Assembly (NCBI GenBank): GCA_900552115.1 | Contig: URYP01000006.1 | Coordinates: forward strand, 1-42,087 | Reading direction: 5' to 3' | DNA: 42,087 nt | DNA from: an uncultured Oscillospiraceae bacterium | GTDB lineage: Bacteria > Bacillota > Clostridia > Oscillospirales > Acutalibacteraceae | Shown here: one piece after another, positions 30,670-39,875 of the stretch | Position numbering within the stretch: the stretch's first letter is position 1 | Layout of the letters: the number at the start of each line of letters is the position of its first letter | Program-made: the position numbers and the translations under genes | Notes under the pieces: generated by a model | Told to the model about the DNA's origin: nothing | What the model saw: only the letters and a program-made list of their open reading frames with translations | The model's database searches: none

Positions 30670-31577
30670 TGTACCGCCTCCATAAACAGGCTTTCCAGAG
30701 TCGGTTCGAGCTGCTCCAGCCTTACGGGCAGCAGCGACTGTTCGGCGAGTACGGTCAGGACCTGCCGCTCGGTGCCGCCGATGTCGACAGAGGTTAGAAT
30801 GATGCCGGCAGCGGTACGCTCGGCATCCGCCAGAAAGGGACGCAAAGCGGGAAGAGCCGCAAAGCGATCCCGGTCTGCCGAATCTGCAAAGTCGATTAAC
30901 AGACGGTTTTGACGCCGGCGAGAGCGGATGTCCTCCATGGAACCGGCCAGCGAAATGCGGCCACCGTGCAGCACCGCAATCTGGTCACAGATTCGCTCCA
31001 CGTCCGATAAGATGTGGGTGGAGAACAGGACGGTGGTGTGGGCGGCCGCCTGCGACAGAATGTCGAGAATTTCCTTGCGGCCGACCGGATCGAGCGCGGA
31101 GGTCGGCTCATCGCAGATCAGCAGGCGCGGCCGGTCCAACAGCGCCTGGGCGATGCCCAGCCGCTGTTTCATACCCCGGGAAAACCCACCAATCCGCTTA
31201 CGCACCTCTTTTAGTCCCACCAGTTCCAGCAATTCGTCGGAACGGGAGCGGATGTTTCGGCGATCCATCCCGGAGATATCCCCGCAGAGCCGCAGATATT
31301 CCCGGGGTGTCATATAGCGGTAAAAGGCGGGAACGTCGGGCAGGTAGCCGATACCCGCGACAGGCTTGCTGAACCGAACGGGCCGGCCCAGCGCCGTTAT
31401 GCTGCCGCCGTCCGGCTCCAGCAGGCCCAGCAGCAGTTTCATGGAGGTGGTTTTACCGGCGCCGTTCTGCCCGAGGAATCCAAAAACGGAATGCTCCGGC
31501 ACATCGAAAGACAAGTCGTCAAGGACGGTTTGCGCCCCAAACCGTTTGCTCACGTGGGAAAATTCCACCGCGTTCAT
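30666..31577 (-). CDS. ABC transporter ATP-binding protein (YxlF-like)
   Basis: 303 residues. Walker A GQNGAGKTT (about 36-44), Q-loop region GYLPDVPAFYRYMTPREYL, signature FSRGMKQRLGIAQAL (about 133), Walker B LLICDEPTSALDP and the H-loop STHILSDVERIC. A C-terminal ~80-residue regulatory-like domain follows. It energises the permease encoded immediately downstream; the start and stop codons of neighbours overlap by four bases on each side. CcmA/YxlF/BcrA group; export substrate not predictable. Confidence 0.93.
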   Translation of the reverse strand: MNAVEFSHVSKRFGAQTVLDDLSFDVPEHSVFGFLGQNGAGKTTSMKLLLGLLEPDGGSITALGRPVRFSKPVAGIGYLPDVPAFYRYMTPREYLRLCGDISGMDRRNIRSRSDELLELVGLKEVRKRIGGFSRGMKQRLGIAQALLDRPRLLICDEPTSALDPVGRKEILDILSQAAAHTTVLFSTHILSDVERICDQIAVLHGGRISLAGSMEDIRSRRRQNRLLIDFADSADRDRFAALPALRPFLADAERTAAGIILTSVDIGGTERQVLTVLAEQSLLPVRLEQLEPTLESLFMEAVQ

Positions 31578-31777
31578 TCGTCTTCACCTCTTCCCACGAA
31601 AAAATAAAGGGCCGGCCCGATGAACTGCACCAGCAGGACAATGACAATCCAGAGCGGCCTGCTGCCGAAGCGGTAATGAGGATGACGCAGCACATGGATA
31701 AGGGCGGTTACGGCCAGAGCCAGTTGAATAAGGATGAGGGGAAGCAGGAGAGGCAGATTGGTCATGAGATCGTTCAT
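31574..31777 (-). CDS. Small PLDc_N-domain membrane protein (YxlE-like)
   Basis: 67 residues with two membrane helices (about 8-27 and 42-60). The short loop RHPHYRFGSRPLWIVIV followed by FIGPALYFFVGR is the phospholipase-D nuclease N-terminal (PLDc_N) motif, found in YxlE of Bacillus and in small transporter or immunity-associated proteins. YxlE is reported as a negative regulator of SigY together with YxlD; whether this one regulates anything is inference. Overlaps both neighbours by four bases. Confidence 0.85.
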   Translation of the reverse strand: MNDLMTNLPLLLPLILIQLALAVTALIHVLRHPHYRFGSRPLWIVIVLLVQFIGPALYFFVGRGEDE

Positions 31778-32886
31778 GTATGATCGCTCCTTAAATGACG
31801 GGTCAGCCGGTCGGCCAGCGCGATGAAACGCGGATGGCCGGACAGCGACGCAAAAGCGGGATTTTCGGTGAGCGTTTCCAAAATGGATTCCCGCACGGTT
31901 GCGTCCGCACGGGGGGCCAGGGTCCCCAATGACAGCTCCTCCGCCAGCCAGCCGTCCACGGCGGGGAAATAGGCGTCGCCATGCAGGGCGATGGGGAACG
32001 TCTGGGAGGTACAGCAGCGGACATACCTCTCCAGCATAGCGAGCGCTTCCGTCTCCTGCCCGCTTTGGCAGAAGTACACCGCCGCCGTCATCAGAAATTG
32101 GGCCGCCACATTGAAATGCAGGGAATCGAGCTGGAACAGGTCGATCAGCGCAAGGGTGCGCCGAATCCGTTCTTCGGTTAAGCTGGGTTCCTCGCCGGCC
32201 ATGGAAATGAGGACGGACGAGGTCCCCACCAGGGACAGAAGATGCTGGTAGGCGTCCACCTGCCAGACACGGGCGGCTTTTTCCGGCTGGCCCAGCATGA
32301 TATACGCCTGCCCGAGCAAACTGGATTGCTGGGACTGGGGACGCAGGCGTTCCCCGATTTTATCCCGCACCATGGCGGGTTTTCCCGCCATGAGAAGGCT
32401 GATGGCCTGTACGTTCGAAGCCTCCTCCAACTCGCCCGCGTCCCGGCTGTTTTGCAGCACGCGATCAGTAAGCGCCAATATTTTTTCATATACAGGAAGG
32501 GGATCGGGAGCTAAGTGGGCATGGTTGAGCAGCAGCACCGCCATTTGCAGCAGAAAGGGAAGACAGGCATAATAGGTTTTGACCATGTCCTCACAGGCGG
32601 TCATCACTTCGGCAAAGGGCCGGGCGGCAAACGCGTCAGCCAGCCGCTGATAATGGTGGCGGATCTGATCGCGCGACAAATCCGGCTCATAGCCGATCAG
32701 GTCGTCGATGCTCATGTTGAAATACGCCGCCAACACCGGCAGCAGGGTGATGTCGGGAAAGCTCTGCCCATTTTCCCATTTTGATACCGCCGCTTTTGAT
32801 ACCCCCATGAAGGCGGCCAGATCCTCTTGCCGGATGCCTCGTCGTCGGCGTTCGTCTGCCAGTTTTTCGGATAAATGCAATTCCAT
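31774..32886 (-). CDS. XRE-family transcription regulator with TPR-like C-terminal domain
   Basis: 370 residues from ATG 32886 (AAAGGAGGG upstream); an in-frame ATG 51 bp earlier lies at the promoter and is rejected. N-terminal helix-turn-helix (about 5-60) with RRRGIRQEDLAAFMGVSKAAVSKWENGQSFPDI-type sequence; Asp/Ile-rich IDDLIGY follows. The remaining ~300 residues are helical and repeat-like, resembling TPR-containing regulators that sense peptides or proteins. It starts the transporter operon and probably controls it. Confidence 0.88.
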   Translation of the reverse strand: MELHLSEKLADERRRRGIRQEDLAAFMGVSKAAVSKWENGQSFPDITLLPVLAAYFNMSIDDLIGYEPDLSRDQIRHHYQRLADAFAARPFAEVMTACEDMVKTYYACLPFLLQMAVLLLNHAHLAPDPLPVYEKILALTDRVLQNSRDAGELEEASNVQAISLLMAGKPAMVRDKIGERLRPQSQQSSLLGQAYIMLGQPEKAARVWQVDAYQHLLSLVGTSSVLISMAGEEPSLTEERIRRTLALIDLFQLDSLHFNVAAQFLMTAAVYFCQSGQETEALAMLERYVRCCTSQTFPIALHGDAYFPAVDGWLAEELSLGTLAPRADATVRESILETLTENPAFASLSGHPRFIALADRLTRHLRSDHT

Positions 32887-32908
32887 TGGACGCTCCCTCC
32901 TTTTCTTT

Positions 32909-32937
32909 AGTATAGATGGCACGGCCAGTAAAAACAA
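32909..32937 (-). promoter_or_regulatory. Promoter of the XRE-ABC operon
   Basis: Minus strand TTGTTT at 32937-32932, a 17-bp spacer, and TATACT at 32914-32909, about 23 bp before the ATG. An imperfect repeat GTTAACTGG...CCAGTAGTTAA (32947-32982) just upstream might be an operator of the XRE protein. Confidence 0.65.
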
Positions 32938-32993
32938 GCGAATAGCCGTTAACTGGAGATAGAAAAATCAACCAGTAGTTAATTGGGAAATGT

Positions 32994-33026
32994 GAAAAAG
33001 GCGCAGCCATGCGGCTGCGCCTTTGG
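32994..33026 (-). terminator. Terminator of the arginine operon
   Basis: A 12-bp perfect stem (32997-33008 with 33013-33024), loop ATGC; on the minus strand the tail is TTTTTCACA, 22 bp after the argF stop. Confidence 0.88.
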
Positions 33027-33045
33027 GAACAGATTCGCTGTATTC

Positions 33046-33951
33046 TTATTTCATCAGGGTGACCATAACGGCCTTTTGAGCGTGCAGGCGGTTTTCCGCT
33101 TCGTCGAAAATCTCGTCGGCGTGCGCCTCGAATACGTCGGCAGTGATCTCCTCGCCCCGGTGGGCCGGCAGGCAATGCTGGACCATGCAGCCGGGATGCG
33201 CCACAGCCAGCAGCTCCTCGTTGACCTGGTAGCCCTTGAAGGCTTCCCGGCGAAGCGCTGCTTCGTCTTCCTGACCCATGGAGGCCCATACATCGGTAAA
33301 AATCACATCCGCGTCTTTGGCGGCTTCCCTGCAATCGCTGGTCAGTACAAACTTATCACCATAGCCGGCGGCAAACTCCAGCACGGCCGGGTCGGGGCGG
33401 TAATTGTCGGGACAAGCGATGGAGACGTGCATGCCCACCTTGAGGCAGCCAACAATCAGCGAATTGGCCATGTTGTTGCCGTCGCCGATATAGCACATGT
33501 TCAGCCCTTCCAGCACCCCCTTGTGTTCCCGTACTGTCATCAGGTCGGCCAGGATCTGGCAGGGATGGCAGAAATCGGTCAAGCCGTTGATGATCGGGAT
33601 ACTGCCATACTGCGCCAGCTTTTCCACTTCCTCCTGCTCGAAGGTGCGGATCATGATGCCGTCGAGATACCGGGACAGTACGCGTGCGGTATCCTCGACC
33701 GGCTCGCCGCGGCCAATCTGCAGATCGTTCGAGGACAAAAACAGTCCCGTGCCGCCGAGCTGATAAATGCCGGTTTCAAAGGATACCCGGGTGCGGGTGG
33801 AGGATTTCTGGAAAATCATACCCAGCGTTTTGCCGGCCAGCGGTTTGTGGCTGATCCCGTGCTTTTGCTCATACTTGAGCTGGTCAGCCAAATTCAGGAT
33901 GTCAATGATCTCCTCCGTGGTTAAATCCAGCAGCTTCAGTAAATGTTTCAT
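33046..33951 (-). CDS. argF: Ornithine carbamoyltransferase
   Basis: 301 residues from ATG 33951, with AAGGAGCG upstream; the frame extends further into argD and is rejected. It makes citrulline from ornithine and carbamoyl phosphate. Seen: carbamoyl-phosphate site SSTRTRVSFE (near residue 47), the HPCQILAD motif (about 129-136), the ornithine-binding DVWASMGQ and the catalytic HCLPAHRG near residue 260. Last gene of argGHCJBDF; one base separates it from argD. A catabolic ArcB is less likely given the biosynthetic operon. Confidence 0.97.
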   Translation of the reverse strand: MKHLLKLLDLTTEEIIDILNLADQLKYEQKHGISHKPLAGKTLGMIFQKSSTRTRVSFETGIYQLGGTGLFLSSNDLQIGRGEPVEDTARVLSRYLDGIMIRTFEQEEVEKLAQYGSIPIINGLTDFCHPCQILADLMTVREHKGVLEGLNMCYIGDGNNMANSLIVGCLKVGMHVSIACPDNYRPDPAVLEFAAGYGDKFVLTSDCREAAKDADVIFTDVWASMGQEDEAALRREAFKGYQVNEELLAVAHPGCMVQHCLPAHRGEEITADVFEAHADEIFDEAENRLHAQKAVMVTLMK

Positions 33952-33952
33952 G

Positions 33953-35134
33953 TCAATCCGCTCCTTCCAGTACAGTGTTAAGAATAGCCAACCCCTGATC
34001 GATCTCCTCATAGGTGATGGTGAGCGGGGGCAGCAGGCGCAGCAGGGTTTTGGCGGTGAGGATCAGCAGGCCCCGATTCAGGCATTGTTCGGCGATGGCC
34101 CGGGCCTCACCCTGCTCCAGCCGGATGCCCACCATCATGCCCTGGCCGCGGACTTCCGCCACATGGGGCATTGCCGCGATCTTATCGCGCAGATACGCGC
34201 CTTTTTCCACAACGTCATCCAGGAATCCAGGCGCCGTGAGCCGTGAAAGAACGACCCGTGCGCCGGCGCACACCACGGGGTTGCCGCCGAAGGTGGAACC
34301 ATGGGTGCCGGGACCCATCACGTCTTTCAGCCGTTCGGCGCACAGGCAGGCCCCGATGGGCAGGCCCCCACCGAGTCCTTTGGCCATGGTGACCACGTCG
34401 GGATGCACGCCGGCGTGCTCACAGGCCAGCATTTTTCCGGTGCGGCCCGCGCCGGTCTGGACCTCATCGATGATCAGCAGCAGATCCCGCTGGCGGCAGA
34501 ACGCTTCTACCGCCTGTAGATAGTCGTCGGGCAGAGCGATGACGCCGCCCTCGCCCTGAATGCATTCCAGCATTATGGCACAGGTACGGTCACTGGCTGC
34601 AGCCCGCAGGCTGTCCATATCACCGGCCTGCGCATAGACAAAACCGGGCAGGAACGGATCGAAGTGCACGTGGAGGGCCTCCTGACCGGTCGCGGTCAAG
34701 GTGGCCATGGTCCGCCCGTGGAAGGACTGCTTTAACGTAATGATTTCATACCGTCCCTCGCCGTAGGTGTCGCGGCTGTATTTGCGCGCCAGCTTGAGCG
34801 CGCATTCGTTGGCCTCCGCGCCCGAATTGCAGAGGAATACCCGGCCCATGCCGGTCGCCGCACAAAGTTCGGCGGCAAACGCCGTTTGCACGGGACTGTA
34901 ATACAGATTTGAGATATGCTGGAGCCGGGAGGCCTGCTCACTGACGGCGTTAACCCATTCGGCGTCGGAAAAGCCGAGCGAATTGACGCCGATGCCGCTG
35001 CCGAAGTCGATATACGATTGTCCCTGTACATCCGTGGTGGTGCTGCCGTGCCCGCTCTCCAGCGCGACCGGGAACCGGCCATAGGTCGGCATCAGCGATC
35101 CGTTATGCTGTTGTTTGATATCTTCAAAGGTCAT
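33953..35134 (-). CDS. argD: Acetylornithine aminotransferase
   Basis: 393 residues. Class III PLP aminotransferase that makes N-acetylornithine from N-acetylglutamate semialdehyde using glutamate. Seen: NSGAEANECALKLAR (about 107-121), HGRTMATLT, the cofactor Asp in LLIIDEVQTGAGRTG, and the Schiff-base Lys in VTMAKGLGGGLPIGA (around residue 249). Located between argB and argF, 47 bp after argB. Confidence 0.95.
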   Translation of the reverse strand: MTFEDIKQQHNGSLMPTYGRFPVALESGHGSTTTDVQGQSYIDFGSGIGVNSLGFSDAEWVNAVSEQASRLQHISNLYYSPVQTAFAAELCAATGMGRVFLCNSGAEANECALKLARKYSRDTYGEGRYEIITLKQSFHGRTMATLTATGQEALHVHFDPFLPGFVYAQAGDMDSLRAAASDRTCAIMLECIQGEGGVIALPDDYLQAVEAFCRQRDLLLIIDEVQTGAGRTGKMLACEHAGVHPDVVTMAKGLGGGLPIGACLCAERLKDVMGPGTHGSTFGGNPVVCAGARVVLSRLTAPGFLDDVVEKGAYLRDKIAAMPHVAEVRGQGMMVGIRLEQGEARAIAEQCLNRGLLILTAKTLLRLLPPLTITYEEIDQGLAILNTVLEGAD

Positions 35135-35181
35135 GTCTGCCCTCGGTCCTTTCGCAGAGATAAATCCCTGAGTGTTGAAAT

Positions 35182-36057
35182 TTACAGGAACATGGTGCCG
35201 ATACCGTCGTCCGACAGCATCTCAATCAGGATAGAGTGTGGGATGCGGCCGTCGATGATATGGGTGCGCTTGACTCCCCGACGCACCGCTTCCACACAGC
35301 AGTCAATTTTCGGGATCATGCCGCCGGAGATGACGCCCTGCATTTTGAGCTGGGGTACCTCGCTGACGTGGACAACGGAAATCAGGGAATCCTCGTCGTC
35401 CTTGTCCCGCAGCAGACCGCGTACATCGGTCATAAGCACCAACTTTTCCGCACCCAGCGCCGCCGCGATACGGGATGCGGCGATATCCGCGTTGATGTTA
35501 TAGGTCACCTGGCGACCGTTTTTATCCGGTTCACCGGCGGCGATGGTCGCCACCACAGGAATGGTACCGTAATCCAGGCTGTTGCGGATCAGGGTGACAT
35601 TGACGCCCGTAATATCGCCCACAAAGCCGAGATCCTGCTCGGCGTGGCGCGCGGCCTTAATCATACCGCCGTCCAGCCCGCACAGGCCGATGGCCCGCCC
35701 GCCCTGCTGCTCTAAATACTGCACAAGCGATTTGTTTACCTTGCCGGCCAACACCATTTCCACCACGTCCATGGTCTCCGCATCGGTATAGCGCAGACCA
35801 TCCACAAAGCGGGATTCTTTGCCGATTTTTTTCAGCATGGCGCTGATTTCGGGGCCGCCCCCGTGTACCAGCACCACCTTGATGCCGACCGTGGATAGCA
35901 AAACGATGTCCTCCATGACGGCCGCCTTTAGTTCGTCGCTGACCATGGCGTTGCCGCCGTATTTGATGACGACGGTTTTGCCGGTATATTGTTTGATATA
36001 CGGCAGGGCGCGGGTAAGAACCTGCGCCCTGTCGGCGGTGGAAATCTGCATACTCAC
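35182..36057 (-). CDS. argB: Acetylglutamate kinase
   Basis: 291 residues from GTG 36057 (AGAAAGGA eight bases upstream); the ATG two codons later is the alternative. Amino-acid-kinase fold: KYGGNAM at ~31-37, VLVHGGGPEIS at ~63-73 for the substrate, ITGVNVTLI, and the ATP-site lysine/aspartate in LVLMTDVRGLL. It phosphorylates N-acetylglutamate, the step usually feedback-inhibited by arginine in cyclic pathways; the N-terminal helix seen in arginine-sensitive hexameric kinases (AQVLTRALPYIKQY) is present, which suggests inhibition by arginine. Confidence 0.96.
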   Translation of the reverse strand: MSMQISTADRAQVLTRALPYIKQYTGKTVVIKYGGNAMVSDELKAAVMEDIVLLSTVGIKVVLVHGGGPEISAMLKKIGKESRFVDGLRYTDAETMDVVEMVLAGKVNKSLVQYLEQQGGRAIGLCGLDGGMIKAARHAEQDLGFVGDITGVNVTLIRNSLDYGTIPVVATIAAGEPDKNGRQVTYNINADIAASRIAAALGAEKLVLMTDVRGLLRDKDDEDSLISVVHVSEVPQLKMQGVISGGMIPKIDCCVEAVRRGVKRTHIIDGRIPHSILIEMLSDDGIGTMFL

Positions 36058-36145
36058 ACGTCATCCTTTCTCGGGAAACTGGTAAGGCCCTGCCCTAAGC
36101 AAAGCCGGCGATAGATTATGGCACGTATAGTTTGGACATTACGCG

Positions 36146-37363
36146 TCAGGTGCGGTAATCGCCGTTTATCTTTACATAGTCATAAGTAAGGTCACAGCCC
36201 CACGCCATGGCCTCCTCTTCGCCGTCGCTCAGGCGGACATCCACGAGTATCTCTTTCTCGTGCAGGATACGCGCCGCCGTTTCCTCGCTGAAGTCGATGC
36301 CGGCGCCCCGTTCGCAGACGACTACCCGGCCGGCGGCCGACGCGAAAGCGGCCTCCACTCCGTGAATGTCCACGTCCGCCCCGGAATAACCGATGGCGCA
36401 GAGCACCCGGCCCCAGTTGGCGTCTTCCCCGAATACGGCGGCCTTGAGCAGGGAGGAACCCACTACCGCTTTGGCGACCTGGCGTGCCGCCTGCTTTGTC
36501 CGGGCTCCCTGCACGCGGCATTCCAGCAGCTTGGTGGCGCCTTCGCCGTCGGCCGCCAGTTCGCGGCAGAGCTCCACACAGATGGCTTGGAGCGCCTCAT
36601 AAAAAGCGGCGTAATCCGCGTTTTTCTCCGTTACCAGTTCGTTGCCCGCCGCCCCGTTCGCCAGGATAGCCACGGTATCGTTGGTGGAGGTATCGCCGTC
36701 CACCGTTAACATATTGAACGTATCGGTGACGACATCGCGCAGGGCTTCCTGCAGTAGGGCAGGCGCAATAGCGGCATCGGTGGTTAGGAAGCAGAGCATG
36801 GTGGCCATGTTGGGCGCGATCATGCCGCTGCCCTTGGCGATGCCGCCCAGCTTGCACGTTTTGCCGCCCAGGGGGAAGCGCACGGCGACCTCCTTGGAGA
36901 CCGTGTCGGTGGTCATGATGGCTTCGGCAGCGTCGCTGCCGCCATGGGGGGACAGCGACGCTGCCAAGGCCGGCATTGAGGCTACGATTGGTTCAATGGG
37001 AATGGAGGGCCCAATGACGCCGGTGGAGGCAACCATCATATCGGAGGGGGCTAGTCCCAGCGCGTCGGCGGCCAGGCGGCACATGGCTTCGGCCTTTTCC
37101 ACCCCGTCGGCGGCGCAGGTATTGGCGATGCCGCTGTTGCAGACGATGCCGCGCGCGGTACCGTCCTCAATATGGGCTGCGGTCACGGTAATCGGCGCGC
37201 CTTTTACGAGATTGCGGGTATACACCGCCGCGGCGCTGGCCGGCCGGTCGGACACAATAAGTGCCAGATCTTTTTTGGAACGGTTTTTCCGGATGCCGCA
37301 GTGGATGCCGGCTGCGGAAAAACCTTTGGGGGCGGTCACACCGCCGGAAAGAATGGTTGACAT
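36146..37363 (-). CDS. argJ: Ornithine acetyltransferase / N-acetylglutamate synthase
   Basis: 405 residues from ATG 37363 (AGGTGA upstream). ArgJ transfers acetyl from acetylornithine to glutamate, closing the cyclic pathway, and in bifunctional forms also uses acetyl-CoA. The self-cleavage site is visible in NMATMLCFLTTDA: cleavage between Ala and Thr gives alpha and beta chains with Thr as nucleophile. N-terminal VTAPKGFSAAGIHCGI and the SGADVDIHG-type segment near the C-terminus are typical. No argA or argE is needed in this arrangement. The monofunctional/bifunctional question is open. Confidence 0.96.
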   Translation of the reverse strand: MSTILSGGVTAPKGFSAAGIHCGIRKNRSKKDLALIVSDRPASAAAVYTRNLVKGAPITVTAAHIEDGTARGIVCNSGIANTCAADGVEKAEAMCRLAADALGLAPSDMMVASTGVIGPSIPIEPIVASMPALAASLSPHGGSDAAEAIMTTDTVSKEVAVRFPLGGKTCKLGGIAKGSGMIAPNMATMLCFLTTDAAIAPALLQEALRDVVTDTFNMLTVDGDTSTNDTVAILANGAAGNELVTEKNADYAAFYEALQAICVELCRELAADGEGATKLLECRVQGARTKQAARQVAKAVVGSSLLKAAVFGEDANWGRVLCAIGYSGADVDIHGVEAAFASAAGRVVVCERGAGIDFSEETAARILHEKEILVDVRLSDGEEEAMAWGCDLTYDYVKINGDYRT

Positions 37364-37386
37364 AAAGGAATCACCTCGGGACGTTT

Positions 37387-37409
37387 CCGGCGGCAAGCGC
37401 CGGTTTTTT
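37387..37409 (+). terminator. Plus-strand terminator-like hairpin inside the arg operon
   Basis: CCGGCG (37387-37392) pairs with CGCCGG (37398-37403), followed by six T's on the plus strand. It is antisense to the argC/argJ junction. Confidence 0.5.
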
Positions 37410-38442
37410 AAAAGGCGGGCGGGATCATGTCCAGCCCCGTAGTTTCGGGCAGGCCGTAGAGCAGGTTCATGTTCTGGATCGCCTGTCCGGCCGCCCCTTT
37501 TACCATATTATCAATGACGCTTGTCACAATCAACAGCCCGGTATGCGTATCCGCATAAAGCTGGATATCACAGAAATTGGAGCAGCGCACGTTTCGGATG
37601 TTGACCTCTTTGCCGGGGGCCAGTACCCGCACGAACGGTTCGTCTTTATAGGCGCGTTCATACGCGCCGCGCACCTGATCCAGCGTTACACCGTCGTTCA
37701 TACGCGCGTAAATGGTGGATAAAATCCCCCGGTTTACCGGAAGCAAATGCGGCACAAAGGTGATGGTCGCCGCCGTACCGGCCAATTTGGAGAGTGTCTG
37801 TTCAATCTCCGGCGTGTGCCGGTGGGAGGCGACCTTGTAGGCCGAAAAGCCCTCGTTGCAGTCCGGAAAATGGGTGGTCTGGGTGGGTTTCCGGCCCGCG
37901 CCGGTGGTTCCCGATTTGGAATCAACCACGATACCGGCCGGGGAGACCAGTCCCTCCCGCAGAGCGGGAGCCAGTCCCAGCGCCACGCTGGTGGGATAAC
38001 AACCGGGATTGCCGATAACCGTCGTTTTCCGGATATCCTCCCGGAACAGCTCGCATAGGCCGTAGACCGCCTGCTCATGCAGTTCGGGATACTGAGGCTC
38101 GCAGCCATACCAGTGTGCGTAAGTATCCATGTCGTCGAGACGGAAATCCGCCCCCAGGTCGATAAACTTTTTCCCCTGCGCAGCACAGGCGGCCGCCGTA
38201 TCCTGCGACAGGCCATGGGGCAGGGCCGCAAAAATGACGTCACCCTTTTGGATAACCTCTTCGGCCGTTGTGCAAAGCAGGGACGTGATTTCGTTCAGGG
38301 AGGGGTACACATCGGCCAGCGCCTGCCCCTCAAAGGATACGGAGCTTACCGCCGCCACCTCCACCTGCGGATGCCGGAGAAGCAGCCGCACGAGTTCCAG
38401 GCCGGCGTAACCGGTCGCGCCTATAATTCCCGCTTGTATCAT
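37408..38442 (-). CDS. argC: N-acetyl-gamma-glutamyl-phosphate reductase
   Basis: 344 residues from ATG 38442 (AGGTGA seven bases upstream). NADPH-dependent reduction of N-acetylglutamyl phosphate to the semialdehyde. Rossmann motif GIIGATGYAGLELVRLL (about 6-22), the catalytic Cys in GNPGCYPTSV (around residue 147), HRHTPEIEQ and the FVPHLLPVNRGI segment are all conserved. Ten bases after argH. Confidence 0.97.
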   Translation of the reverse strand: MIQAGIIGATGYAGLELVRLLLRHPQVEVAAVSSVSFEGQALADVYPSLNEITSLLCTTAEEVIQKGDVIFAALPHGLSQDTAAACAAQGKKFIDLGADFRLDDMDTYAHWYGCEPQYPELHEQAVYGLCELFREDIRKTTVIGNPGCYPTSVALGLAPALREGLVSPAGIVVDSKSGTTGAGRKPTQTTHFPDCNEGFSAYKVASHRHTPEIEQTLSKLAGTAATITFVPHLLPVNRGILSTIYARMNDGVTLDQVRGAYERAYKDEPFVRVLAPGKEVNIRNVRCSNFCDIQLYADTHTGLLIVTSVIDNMVKGAAGQAIQNMNLLYGLPETTGLDMIPPAF

Positions 38443-38452
38443 CGTGTTCACC

Positions 38453-39853
38453 TCAGTTTTCATTTCTGCCGCATGGTCGGAGTTCGTCCAGCAAGGCGTT
38501 CACACGCCGCACCTGTTCCCGCACATTTTCGGGAGCGGGCCCGCCGTAAACCCGGCGCATAGCCGCGCAGCGGTCGAGCGAAATCGCGTCGAACACATCC
38601 TGCTCAAACAAATCGCATACCCGCCGGTATTCATCCAGCGGCAGCGTTTCCAGCGTCAGGCCTTTATCAATGCACAGCGCCACCAGTGATCCGGTCGCTT
38701 TATAGGCATCCCGGAAAGGAAGCCCTTTGCCCACCAGGTAATCGGCGCAGTCGGTGGCGTTGATAAAGCCGCCCGCCGCTGCCTTACGCATGTTGTCCGG
38801 CAGCACCGTCATGGTGTCGATCATGGGGATAAAGGCGGTCAGGCACATGGATACCGTATCCAGCGCGTCAAAAATGGCCTCTTTATCTTCCTGCATATCC
38901 TTGTTATAAGCTAGCGGCAAGCCCTTGAGTACGGTCAGCAGGGTCATCAGGTCGCCAAACACGCGGCCGGCTTTTCCCCGCACCAGCTCGGCGATGTCGG
39001 GATTCTTTTTCTGGGGCATAATGGACGAACCAGTGGAAAAGGCGTCGTCCAGTTCGATGAATTTAAATTCCCAGGAGCACCACAGAATGATTTCTTCTGA
39101 AAAACGCGACAGGTGCACCATAACCAGGGAAAGCGCCGCCGCCAGTTCAACGGCAAAATCCCGGTCAGAGACGCCGTCCAGGGAATTGTGGGTGACACCG
39201 CCAAGGTGCAGCGCTTTCGCCACGGCCTGCCGGTCGAGCGGATAGGTGGTCGAAGCCAGCGCGCCGCTTCCCAGGGGGGACAAATCCATGCGCTTTATGG
39301 CGTCATCAAGGCGCCCGATGTCGCGCAGCAGCATCTCCGCATACGCCATGAGGTGATGCCCAAAGGTGATGGGCTGGGCCCGTTGAAGATGGGTATACCC
39401 CGGCATGATCGCGTCGGCGTATCGATCCGCCTGCCGGCAGAGCACCTCCACGAGTTCCAGCAGCTGCTCCCGCAGTGGGTTGGCGGCATTTTTCAGATAC
39501 AGGCGCAGATCCAGCGCCACCTGGTCGTTGCGGCTGCGGCCGGTATGCAGCCGTTTGCCCGCATCACCCACCCGCGCTGTCAGTTCGCCTTCCACAAAGG
39601 TGTGAATATCCTCCGCGTTCGGGTCCACAGCCAGTGCGCCGGACTGCAGGTCGGCCGCAATGGCTGCCAGCCCCTCCTGGATGGCGGCGGAATCCTCCGC
39701 TGAGATTATACCCTGCTTAGCCAGCATGGCGGCATGGGCCATGCTGCCGGTGATATCTTCCTGGGCCATGCGGCAATCAAAGGAAATGGAGGAATTAAAA
39801 TCGTTGGTTTTTTGGTCGAGTTCCTTCTGGAACCGTCCCGCCCATAGCTTCAT
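38453..39853 (-). CDS. argH: Argininosuccinate lyase
   Basis: 466 residues, fumarase/aspartase superfamily. It releases arginine and fumarate. Seen: MKLWAGRF at the start, HTGRSRNDQVALDLRLYL (about 105-122), the catalytic-loop signature GSSIMPQKKNPD (about 277-288) and the HLQRAQPITFGHHL segment with the base histidine. Lies between argG and argC; a hairpin separates it from argG. Confidence 0.97.
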   Translation of the reverse strand: MKLWAGRFQKELDQKTNDFNSSISFDCRMAQEDITGSMAHAAMLAKQGIISAEDSAAIQEGLAAIAADLQSGALAVDPNAEDIHTFVEGELTARVGDAGKRLHTGRSRNDQVALDLRLYLKNAANPLREQLLELVEVLCRQADRYADAIMPGYTHLQRAQPITFGHHLMAYAEMLLRDIGRLDDAIKRMDLSPLGSGALASTTYPLDRQAVAKALHLGGVTHNSLDGVSDRDFAVELAAALSLVMVHLSRFSEEIILWCSWEFKFIELDDAFSTGSSIMPQKKNPDIAELVRGKAGRVFGDLMTLLTVLKGLPLAYNKDMQEDKEAIFDALDTVSMCLTAFIPMIDTMTVLPDNMRKAAAGGFINATDCADYLVGKGLPFRDAYKATGSLVALCIDKGLTLETLPLDEYRRVCDLFEQDVFDAISLDRCAAMRRVYGGPAPENVREQVRRVNALLDELRPCGRNEN

Positions 39854-39875
39854 ACGTCATCGCCTTCCTGAAAAA

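Noticed and set aside
32947..32982. Operator of the XRE regulator
   Set aside because: The repeat is imperfect (two extra bases in one arm) and near the arg terminator; too weak to call as a separate feature.
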